NCBI GenBank assembly: GCA_903953985.1
Contig: CAJBLW010000469.1
Coordinates: 1 to 6,391 of the forward strand
From: an uncultured Burkholderiales bacterium
GTDB taxonomy: Bacteria > Pseudomonadota > Gammaproteobacteria > Burkholderiales > Burkholderiaceae_C
Reading direction: 5' to 3'
DNA length: 6,391 nucleotides
Numbering within the stretch: the stretch's first letter is position 1; each line of letters begins with the position of its first letter. Positions 1-5,632 of the stretch are shown one piece after another. A model generated the notes under the pieces. It was not told the DNA's origin, made no database searches, and worked only from the letters and a program-made list of their open reading frames with translations. The translations under genes and the position numbers were made by a program.

Positions 1-37
1 AGCATCGCTCATAGAATTCAGATTGCCCTTTGACTCC

Positions 38-44
38 GGGGTGA
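38..44 (+). promoter_or_regulatory. Ribosome binding site of the hydratase gene
   Basis: GGGGTGA ends 3 nt before the ATG at 48. Its GGTGA part matches the distal part of the anti-Shine-Dalgarno complement, which normally sits close to the start. It overlaps an in-frame TGA (42-44), so it fixes the start at 48. The 47 bp before the gene show no clear promoter. A 10-codon open stretch ending in TGA at 31-33 could be the tail of an upstream gene, but this cannot be judged from the window. Confidence 0.55.
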
Positions 45-47
45 AGC

Positions 48-2075
48 ATGCCTCAAGCACATAAACACCCTCACATGAACACCTTCCACTGGAAGATTCT
101 TTACCTCAGCCAAGACCCTGCCCTGATCCGCCGTCAGCTGGCTGGCGCGCCCCTGACCCGCGAACAGGCCTGGCCGTTGCGCGACGATGTCTCGACCGAC
201 GAAATCACGCCGGTGCACATCATGAGCCATTACGACGACACCTTGGGGGACTTTGCCCACACCGGGCTGCGCTGCGGCCTTGACAACCCCATCGCACGCC
301 AGTCGCTCAGGCAAGCGGGGTTCCAAGTGCTGGTGGCGGGGCGGCGCTACGGCAAGGGTTCGTCTCGAGAGCACAGCCCCACCGCCGAAAAGATGGCGGG
401 CGTTCAGTTGGTCATTGCCGAAAGTTTTGAACGCATCTACCGCCAGAACGCCGACAACATTGGCCTGTTCACCTCGACCGATTTCGGCTTGCTCGAACGG
501 ATCGAGCGAGGCGAAGCCCTCACATTGGACGATCTGGTGCAAGGGCGTGAGGCGCTGGCGGCCTCCATTTTGGGAGCGGGTGGCTTGCTGCGCTGGGGGC
601 AACGGTTTTTGTTGGGCGCACATTCGTCCACGGGGGAGGGCTCCTACGAGGAAGACCGCACGCGATCGGTCGCCAGCAAAGCAAGCGGCCCTCAAACGCT
701 GTTTGAAAAAATCCTGATGCGCCACCGCCTGAGCGCACCGCACACCCCCGACCAGCCCCAGCCCGGTGAAGGCCTGTTTGTGCGGGCCGACTGGCGCTTC
801 ATCCACGAGTACTACACCGGCATGGCCGACACCTTGATGAAAAACGCACTGGGCAAGGATTTCACCCTGCAACGCCCGGAACAGATCGTGGTGTTCGAAG
901 ACCACACCTCGTATGTCGATGAAAGCCCGGCCCATGTGCGCGGCGGCCTGATCGCGAACATGCACGCCATGAGCCAAGCGCAGCGTGACTTTGCCGCGCG
1001 CCACGGCCTGCGCATGCACCGCACCCTGACCGAAGCCGAAGTGCTGCTGGACGACGGACGCAACGTGGCCGGCATCTCTCACGCGATGGTGGCCGAGCAC
1101 TACGCCTTGCCCGGCCAGGTGGTGGTGGGCACCGATTCGCACACGCCGCACAGTGGTGCTTTGGGTTGTGTGGCCTTTGGTGTAGGCACCACCGACATGG
1201 CCAACGCCTTTGTGACCGGGGCGGTGCGCGTGACGCTGCCCGAGTGCGTGCGCGTTGAACTGCAAGGGCAAATGCCGCAAGGTGTGACTGCCAAAGACCT
1301 GATGCTGAACTTGCTGGCTACGCCTTACATCCGCAGCGGCAGCGGGGTGGGAAAGGTGTTCGAGTTTGCGGGTGAGGGCATTGCCCACTTGCGCACCGAC
1401 GAACGCGCCACCCTCACCAACATGTGTGCCGAACTGGGCGGGCTGACGGGCATCGTGGCCCCCGATGCCGAAACCCTGCGCTTCATCCGCGAGCGGCGCG
1501 GTGTGGACGCCATCATCGACGACTGGATGCACAGCGATGCAGGCGCTCAATACGCAGAGCACCTGACGGTGGATCTGGCTACGCTCAGCCCCATGGTGGC
1601 GCGGCCTGGCGACCCAGGTCAGGGGCTGGCTCTGTTGGACTTGCACGAACGTGTGCGCATCGACATCGCCTACGGCGGCTCGTGCACGGCGGGCAAACGT
1701 GAAGACTTTGACCATTACCACGCGGTGCTGTCTTGGGGCCTGGCCAACGGCCTGAAGGTGGCTGAAGGCGTGCAGGTATTTTTGCAATACGGCACCACCG
1801 CGGTGCGCGATTACTGCACAGCCCAAGGCTACGACAAGACCTTCGCCGCTTTGGGTGTGCGCATTTTGCAGCCCTCTTGCGGGGCCTGCGCCAACTGCGG
1901 ACCGGGCTCATCGACCCATGCAGGTCAAGTCACCGTGAGTGCCATCAACCGTAATTTTCCGGGCCGCTCAGGCCCGGGCCAAGTCTGGTTGGCCAGCCCG
2001 CCCACGGTGATGGCCAGTGCGTTGGCTGGGGAGTTGATTTCATTTGAAGAGTTGCAGCGGCGCATCAGCGGCTAA
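48..2075 (+). CDS. Aconitase-superfamily hydratase, fused swivel (LeuD-like) + [4Fe-4S] (LeuC-like) domains
   Basis: A 675-residue cytoplasmic hydro-lyase of the aconitase/isopropylmalate isomerase superfamily; these enzymes isomerise or hydrate 2-hydroxy di- and tricarboxylic acids using a [4Fe-4S] cluster. The swivel domain comes first (about residues 35-190). It has VSTDEITP (48-55) and YGKGSSREHSP (101-111), whose first Ser and Arg match mitochondrial aconitase Ser642 and Arg644. A linker leads to a LeuC-like start at GPQTLFEKILMRH (about 214-226). The large domain then shows FEDHTSYVDES (283-293), GTDSHTP (361-367), GSCTAGKRED (545-554; Cys546) and PSCGACANCGPG (609-620; Cys611 and Cys614 as cluster ligands), then NRNFPGR (634-640). 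All three cluster cysteines are present, so it should be active. It is shorter than AcnA or AcnB and has no AcnB-type HEAT domain. The ATG at 48 is chosen because an in-frame TGA at 42-44 rules out any earlier start and GGGGTGA (38-44) lies just upstream; Met10 (ATG at 75) has no Shine-Dalgarno. The substrate (isopropylmalate, citrate, homocitrate, dimethylmaleate or another) cannot be read from the sequence. Confidence 0.93.
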   Translation: MPQAHKHPHMNTFHWKILYLSQDPALIRRQLAGAPLTREQAWPLRDDVSTDEITPVHIMSHYDDTLGDFAHTGLRCGLDNPIARQSLRQAGFQVLVAGRRYGKGSSREHSPTAEKMAGVQLVIAESFERIYRQNADNIGLFTSTDFGLLERIERGEALTLDDLVQGREALAASILGAGGLLRWGQRFLLGAHSSTGEGSYEEDRTRSVASKASGPQTLFEKILMRHRLSAPHTPDQPQPGEGLFVRADWRFIHEYYTGMADTLMKNALGKDFTLQRPEQIVVFEDHTSYVDESPAHVRGGLIANMHAMSQAQRDFAARHGLRMHRTLTEAEVLLDDGRNVAGISHAMVAEHYALPGQVVVGTDSHTPHSGALGCVAFGVGTTDMANAFVTGAVRVTLPECVRVELQGQMPQGVTAKDLMLNLLATPYIRSGSGVGKVFEFAGEGIAHLRTDERATLTNMCAELGGLTGIVAPDAETLRFIRERRGVDAIIDDWMHSDAGAQYAEHLTVDLATLSPMVARPGDPGQGLALLDLHERVRIDIAYGGSCTAGKREDFDHYHAVLSWGLANGLKVAEGVQVFLQYGTTAVRDYCTAQGYDKTFAALGVRILQPSCGACANCGPGSSTHAGQVTVSAINRNFPGRSGPGQVWLASPPTVMASALAGELISFEELQRRISG

Positions 2076-2082
2076 GCGCCGC
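2057..2082. other. GC-rich hairpin at the convergent gene ends
   Basis: GCGGCGC (2057-2063) and GCGCCGC (2076-2082) form a perfect 7-bp inverted repeat around the hydratase stop codon. A shorter alternative stem, GCGGC/GCCGC (2068-2072 with 2078-2082), uses the same right arm. No T-tract follows on either strand, so it is not a standard intrinsic terminator. It could still slow polymerase or protect the 3' ends of the two convergent transcripts, whose stop codons are 15 bp apart. Low confidence in any function. Confidence 0.3.
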
Positions 2083-2090
2083 CTGAGGTC

Positions 2091-2351
2091 TCAGCGGTAA
2101 AACGCTTCGACCTGGCCTTTGATTTTGATCAGCAAGGGCTGGCCTTTGCGGTCCAGCGTCTTGCCGGCGGGCACGCGCACCCAGCCTTCGCTGATGCAGT
2201 ATTCCTCGACGTCATTGCGGTCCTTGCCATTGAAACGGATGCCGATGTCGTGCTCGAACACGGCGCGCACATGGTACGGGCTGCGGGCGTCAATACACAG
2301 GCGGTCAGGCAATTCGGGACGGGGTTCTGCAGCAGGGGTGGTATCGGTCAT
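2091..2351 (-). CDS. DUF3297 family protein
   Basis: An 86-residue protein matching the small DUF3297 family of Proteobacteria, recognised from LPDRLCIDARSPYHV (14-28), VFEHDIGIRFNGKDRNDVEE (31-50), YCISEGWVRVPAGKTLDRKG (51-70) and the ending KIKGQVEAFYR. The length is about that of the whole family, so the gene is intact. No signal peptide or membrane segment is seen, so it is probably cytoplasmic. The family's function is unknown and nothing here suggests one. The first roughly 14 residues are Pro/Ala/Glu-rich and variable. The ATG at 2351 has only a weak purine-rich stretch (AAAAGA) upstream. The gene converges on the hydratase gene and lies 90 bp downstream of the response regulator on the same strand. 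A candidate terminator and promoter in that gap suggest separate transcription. Confidence 0.88.
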   Translation of the reverse strand: MTDTTPAAEPRPELPDRLCIDARSPYHVRAVFEHDIGIRFNGKDRNDVEEYCISEGWVRVPAGKTLDRKGQPLLIKIKGQVEAFYR

Positions 2352-2378
2352 GGGTTTGATCTTTTAAAACCTACCGAA

Positions 2379-2387
2379 TCTATACCA
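2379..2387 (-). promoter_or_regulatory. Candidate extended -10 promoter for the DUF3297 gene
   Basis: On the minus strand TGGTATAGA reads as an extended -10 element (TGn followed by TATAGA, 4 of 6 to TATAAT). It would give a leader of about 20 nt before the ATG at 2351. The -35 region is poor. The position just after the candidate terminator of the upstream operon supports an independent promoter, but the match is weak. Confidence 0.3.
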
Positions 2388-2442
2388 AAACAGGGCCGGA
2401 TGACGGATTTTGTCGTTCGACCTGACATGCATAAGCGGCCCT
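2387..2442 (-). terminator. Candidate terminator of the kinase-regulator operon
   Basis: Read leftward, AGGGCCG (2442-2436) pairs with CGGCCCT (2398-2392) as a perfect 7-bp stem, followed at once by GTTTT (2391-2387). The 37-nt loop contains a small palindrome, GTCG-TT-CGAC (2412-2421), that could shorten it. The left arm overlaps the last base of the response regulator stop codon. The long loop and short T-run make it a weak intrinsic terminator at best. Confidence 0.35.
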
Positions 2443-3185
2443 CAATGCACAAAATGGATGCGTACGCACAGCTGGTAGCCCACACCCCAAACCGATTTGA
2501 TGGCCGGCTCGTCGCCATCGACCTGGACGCTTTTGAATTTTTTGCGCAGCCTGGCGATCATTTCTTCGAGGGCGTGCTTGCTCATCAGCGCATCGTCGTC
2601 TTCGTCAGCGAACAAATCGCACAAAGTGCCCGACTGCATGGTGTTGTCTTTGGCCTGCACCAGCGCCAGCAAAATGGTTTTCTCCTTGCTGGTCAAACGC
2701 AACTTTTGAGTCTGATCTGGCCCCTGCAAAGTGCGGTCACGCAAACTGAGTGACCACGCCTTCGTTGTCTGCGCCTGTTTCAAGCGGCGTCCCAGACTCA
2801 GCAAAACCAACACCAGTTCGTCCGGCGATACGGGTTTGGTCAGGTAGAAGTCGGCCCCTCCTTGTTTGTAACCCGCAATACGATCGTTCAGCGCGACCCG
2901 GGCGGTCATGATCACGATGCCGGCATCCGGTCGGGATGCCCGAACCCGGCGGCAAAGGCTCAAGCCATTTTCTCCAGGCAAGTTCAGGTCAATCAGGAAA
3001 AGGTCAAAAGCAATGCGGGGCGTCAGGTCATCCAAGCCCATCGCGCTGTTGGCGGCGTGAACTTGAAAACCGTGCGCCGTCAAGTGCACTTCAATTTCCT
3101 CGCGCAGCAAGCGGTCATCCTCCACCAGGGCCAGCACCAAGGGCGAATTCGAATCTGTGGGCTCCAACAAAACAGGGGGATTCAA
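2442..3185 (-). CDS. OmpR-family response regulator
   Basis: A 247-residue DNA-binding response regulator, expected to receive phosphate from the kinase encoded just upstream and to act as a transcription factor. The receiver domain (about 16-133) has the acidic pocket VEDD (21-24), phosphoacceptor Asp66 in FLIDLNLPGENG, Thr94 in IMTAR and Lys117 in LTKPVS. The C-terminal winged helix (about 143-242) has LRLTSKEKTILLAL, the recognition-helix region SKHALEEMIARLRKKF (202-217) and the wing IKSVWGVGYQL (229-239). This layout is typical of OmpR/PhoB regulators. The start is a TTG at 3185 that overlaps the kinase stop as TTGA. It is supported by AGGA (minus strand, 3196-3193) 7 nt upstream, while later TTG/GTG codons have no Shine-Dalgarno. 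The result is an extension of about 14 residues before the receiver fold. Its targets are unknown; the divergent region right of the kinase is one candidate. Confidence 0.93.
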   Translation of the reverse strand: MNPPVLLEPTDSNSPLVLALVEDDRLLREEIEVHLTAHGFQVHAANSAMGLDDLTPRIAFDLFLIDLNLPGENGLSLCRRVRASRPDAGIVIMTARVALNDRIAGYKQGGADFYLTKPVSPDELVLVLLSLGRRLKQAQTTKAWSLSLRDRTLQGPDQTQKLRLTSKEKTILLALVQAKDNTMQSGTLCDLFADEDDDALMSKHALEEMIARLRKKFKSVQVDGDEPAIKSVWGVGYQLCVRIHFVH

Positions 3186-5065
3186 TGCGGGATCCTGACT
3201 TCAAAAACCACTTCCTGGTCTGTATTCGAATAGCTGACGGTGGCGCCCATTTTTTCGGCCGCCGAATGGACCAGACTCAAGCCAATGCCCATGCCCGGAT
3301 GGTTCTGGAAATTCGGGTGACGGTAGTAACGTTCAAACAACCGGTTTTCGTCAGGAAGGCTCTCGTTGGCCACACGGTTGCTGATGCTGAAGGAGGTTAT
3401 GCCGGGTGTTTCATGGCCAATGGTGATTTTGATTTTTCCATCGGTTGAATATTTGACAGCGTTACTGACCAGGTTCTCCACAATGAGCGCCAAAAAATGC
3501 GGGTCAGCAAGAAAGAATGCACCCTCCTGAATGCGCAATTCAAACCGGTCTGCATCGTGATACTCCTGCATGACCACGTTCATCAATTCCTGCGCCGAAA
3601 TCTTTTCCGCAGAATCGCGTGCATCGTGGCGCTCAATTTTGTTAGAGAAGGCCACATGCTCGATCATCGCATCCATTCGGTTCACCGAAGCATCGATGTG
3701 CTGGACACGCTCAATCGATTCTCCTTGTGCTTTGGCGGTCATTTTCAGGGAGGCGAGGGCAAATTTGATGGTGCTCAAAGGTGTCTTCAACTCATGGGTC
3801 AGCATGTCAATCAACTCTCTGCGTTCTTGGAGTTTTTCCTGATGGGCTTTGGACTGCGCTGCCTCCATCTGAAAGCCCTGCAACTCTTTCAATTTTTCGA
3901 TCTTGCGGTTGGATTTTTCAGTCGCCACAATCCAAAAAATGACGAGGCCGATGGGCGCACCATTGAGCCGCCAGTCTCCAACGGATTGCAGTAAGTCGAT
4001 TTTCTCAAATACGTCCGAAAATCCGAAAGTGGCAAAAATACCCATGGTCGTGAAAATAAAAAATATCGACCAGCCTGTCAGCAAGATTGATCGCAACTTG
4101 GGCGGGAAATTTTGGGATGAAAAAACGCCCCACAACTGCACTATTGAATTCAACCACATCACCCAAAAATTGATCCTCAAGGCCACGTCTGCACGCCCCA
4201 CCATCAAACACACCAGATTCGCGCCACAGACCATTAACATGGCCACGACCGCTTTGGGATAGAAGGGCGCAGGACTGCATGCCCGCAGGGCTGCCCAGCC
4301 CAGCAGGATGGTGAACGCCACGCGGAAGACTTGGCCCAAGTTGTTCAGTAGGTTGACGGTTTCGGCCGCCAACATCGGCAACCACTGGGCCAACAGACCG
4401 GTGTTGGCAACAATCAAGAACACCACATTCGCCTGAAACCAGCAAAACACATGCAGCAAGAGCGAGCGCTCAAGAAGCAGGAAAACGAGCGACAGCACCA
4501 GCACGGCGACCCCCAAGGTCAAAGACGCCGTCATCTGCCGGATGCGGCCTATGGCATTGGGCATCACCTCATCAGGAGACACAAGGGTGGCCTCAACCAT
4601 CCTGACCGTGTCGGTCTGTATTTTTAAATACGCGGTGAGCGAGTTGCCTTTCGGCACGTCGACCACAAAGCAGTACAGGTCATCCGGGCAGTTTTCCCGT
4701 GTCTTGGCAAAGCGGTCTCCGCCTTGCTGCACCACCCATTGCCCATTTTGCTCCGCATAAAACGTCAGCTGATCCAGGTAATGGGGCCCCACCCTGAGCA
4801 CCCAATGCGCCATGGGCGGTGTCAGTGCCGCATCAACCGCCGATGCATTCGCTTGAATTTGCAATCGGATCCAGGTTTCGCCCTTCGCAAAACCCAGTCG
4901 AAGATCACCTTGATAAGGCTTGAAGTCCAGCAACTGCGCCGCTTCCAGGGTTCGCGATGGCCCTTCTTCATGGTGGAACGCGGTGTCAAGCCGAAAGCGT
5001 GCATCTGCCGCATGCACAGACACTTGGCAAAACAGCAATAACAAGACAGAGAGCAGGTACTTCAT
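3182..5065 (-). CDS. 7TMR-DISM-type membrane sensor histidine kinase
   Basis: A 627-residue inner-membrane kinase. Residues 1-19 are a signal peptide (MKYLLSVLLLLFCQVSVHA, cleavage likely before ADAR). Residues about 20-165 form a periplasmic sensor domain resembling 7TMR-DISMED2, with Cys126 and Cys132 close together. Seven hydrophobic segments follow (about 178-198, 201-224, 246-261, 271-290, 296-315, 325-347, 368-382), as in 7TMR-DISM receptors, which often sense small ligands such as carbohydrates. A charged, coiled-coil-like helix (384-420) leads to HisKA, with the phosphorylated His424 in MLTHELKTPLSTIKFA. The ATPase domain has an N box (NLVSNAVKYS, 531-540) and a G2 box (GMGIGLSLV, 591-599), but the usual DxGxG G1 box is replaced by ISNRVANESLPDENRLFERY. 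The ATG at 5065 follows an in-frame TGA 15 nt upstream and begins the signal peptide, although no Shine-Dalgarno is visible. The gene is first in an operon with the OmpR-type regulator. The ligand is unknown. Confidence 0.92.
   Translation of the reverse strand: MKYLLSVLLLLFCQVSVHAADARFRLDTAFHHEEGPSRTLEAAQLLDFKPYQGDLRLGFAKGETWIRLQIQANASAVDAALTPPMAHWVLRVGPHYLDQLTFYAEQNGQWVVQQGGDRFAKTRENCPDDLYCFVVDVPKGNSLTAYLKIQTDTVRMVEATLVSPDEVMPNAIGRIRQMTASLTLGVAVLVLSLVFLLLERSLLLHVFCWFQANVVFLIVANTGLLAQWLPMLAAETVNLLNNLGQVFRVAFTILLGWAALRACSPAPFYPKAVVAMLMVCGANLVCLMVGRADVALRINFWVMWLNSIVQLWGVFSSQNFPPKLRSILLTGWSIFFIFTTMGIFATFGFSDVFEKIDLLQSVGDWRLNGAPIGLVIFWIVATEKSNRKIEKLKELQGFQMEAAQSKAHQEKLQERRELIDMLTHELKTPLSTIKFALASLKMTAKAQGESIERVQHIDASVNRMDAMIEHVAFSNKIERHDARDSAEKISAQELMNVVMQEYHDADRFELRIQEGAFFLADPHFLALIVENLVSNAVKYSTDGKIKITIGHETPGITSFSISNRVANESLPDENRLFERYYRHPNFQNHPGMGIGLSLVHSAAEKMGATVSYSNTDQEVVFEVRIPH
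3193..3196 (-). promoter_or_regulatory. Shine-Dalgarno that sets the TTG start of the regulator
   Basis: AGGA on the minus strand lies inside the last codons of the kinase gene, 7 nt before the TTG at 3185. Together with the TTGA stop/start overlap it indicates translational coupling of kinase and regulator. Confidence 0.6.
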
Positions 5066-5153
5066 GGTTTGGCCAAATCATAGGAGCTTGGACTTGATAA
5101 AACCGAAACACAGCAAAAAGGCGGTGGATTTGACACCTGAAGTGAGAGCAATT

Positions 5154-5165
5154 GTGAGTTTTCAC
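5154..5165 (-). repeat. Dyad element copy 1 (GTGAAAACTCAC on minus strand)
   Basis: The plus strand reads GTGAGTTTTCAC, a GTGA-4 nt-TCAC dyad. Its complement matches the element at 5228-5239 in 11 of 12 positions, in opposite orientation. It lies 89 bp upstream of the kinase start and could be an operator, for instance for the OmpR-type regulator. The function is inferred only from position and symmetry. Confidence 0.4.
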
Positions 5166-5227
5166 GGCGTCGATACAACAACAGGCCGGTCCTTTGTGAG
5201 GAACTGTGCGTTTCTATGAATTTTGGT

Positions 5228-5239
5228 GTGAAAACCCAC
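5228..5239 (+). repeat. Dyad element copy 2 (GTGAAAACCCAC)
   Basis: This is the second copy of the 12-bp element, 62 bp from the first and inverted relative to it. It sits inside a slightly wider dyad, GGTG-8 nt-CACC (5225-5240), and ends 57 bp before the start of the H-NS-like gene, a suitable place for a site near that gene's promoter. Confidence 0.4.
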
Positions 5240-5284
5240 CGATCAAACGGTTAGATTCCAACCCACATTGAGCTTATTTTTATC

Positions 5285-5288
5285 AGGA
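5285..5288 (+). promoter_or_regulatory. Ribosome binding site of the H-NS-like gene
   Basis: AGGA, 8 nt before the ATG at 5297. It supports that start codon and shows the short gene has a proper translation signal. Confidence 0.65.
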
Positions 5289-5296
5289 CTGACACC

Positions 5297-5578
5297 ATGG
5301 CTTCTTTTCAAGAATTGCAACAACAAAAAGCCGAACTGGATTTGAAAATTGCCCAGTCAATGGATGCGGCCAAAAAAATGTCAGAAGAGTTGGAGCGAGC
5401 CCGAGTTCGTCACGAAGAAGTCGAAGCAGGCACAAGGCAAATCATGGCACTCATGGACAAGTACAACCTGAGCAAGGAAGATCTTTTTCCGAATCCATCA
5501 TCATCCAAGGTCGCGAACTTGCCACTGAGAGAATCCAAAACACTGGCTGAAATGCGTCAGTATTTCAACCGCCGCTGA
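5297..5578 (+). CDS. H-NS-like protein lacking the C-terminal DNA-binding motif
   Basis: A 93-residue protein whose first two thirds resemble the oligomerisation domain of Burkholderiales H-NS/MvaT-type nucleoid proteins. It starts MASFQELQQQKAELDLKI (1-18), continues as a charged helix likely to form a coiled coil (about 5-55), and reaches IMALMDKYNLSKEDLF (49-64), equivalent to the 'I..LM.EYGLT.EDL' segment of that family. In normal members a basic linker and a YRDP...TWSGRGR.P-type DNA-binding motif follow. Here there is instead PNPSSSKVANLPLRESKTL and the ending MRQYFNRR, with no TWSGRG-like sequence. Reading past the stop in the other frames does not recover it, so a simple frameshift is unlikely. 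The start and ribosome binding site are good. Truncated H-NS proteins are known to form hetero-oligomers and antagonise or adjust H-NS; that role here is inference. The alternative is an unrelated small coiled-coil protein. It is divergent from the kinase-regulator operon. Confidence 0.7.
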   Translation: MASFQELQQQKAELDLKIAQSMDAAKKMSEELERARVRHEEVEAGTRQIMALMDKYNLSKEDLFPNPSSSKVANLPLRESKTLAEMRQYFNRR

Positions 5579-5632
5579 TCAAGCCATCGCCATCGTTCAG
5601 CATTTCGTCAATGCCCACACCCCAGCAGCCCT

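Larger units (their letters stand above)
5066..5296. promoter_or_regulatory. Divergent regulatory region between kinase and H-NS-like gene
   Basis: 231 bp, visibly AT-richer than the outer parts of the window, lie between two genes transcribed away from each other, so they should carry both promoters. No good sigma-70 -35/-10 pair was found by eye on either strand. The best rightward -10-like hexamer is TATGAA at 5215-5220. The region has three GTGAG words (5142, 5154, 5196) and two 12-bp dyads listed separately. No credible ORF lies within it. Confidence 0.55.

Noticed and set aside
1..33. Tail of an upstream gene ending in TGA at 31-33
   Set aside because: Only ten codons are visible and they match nothing recognisable; any frame would give a similar short stretch.
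18..1826. Long open frame (602 codons) on the minus strand opposite the hydratase gene
   Set aside because: Composition is His/Gln/Val/Gly-rich with no recognisable domain, as expected for the antisense of a GC-rich gene. The plus strand carries clear conserved aconitase motifs across the same stretch.
2250..2753. Rightward open frame of 167 codons over the DUF3297 and regulator genes
   Set aside because: It is antisense to two well-supported genes and to their gap, shows no family resemblance, and has no ribosome binding site of note.
4005..4445. Leftward open frame of 146 codons inside the kinase gene
   Set aside because: It lies in another frame of the kinase membrane region, whose seven-helix pattern is the convincing reading.
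5600..5614. GCATT-TCGTC-AATGC hairpin between the two convergent gene ends, as a terminator
   Set aside because: The stem is only 5 bp and AT-rich, with no T-tract on either strand, so it could arise by chance.
5579..5632. Possible lost DNA-binding tail of the H-NS-like gene beyond its stop
   Set aside because: Reading the downstream bases in the other frames gives no TWSGRG- or YRDP-like sequence, so a recent frameshift or nonsense mutation is not supported.
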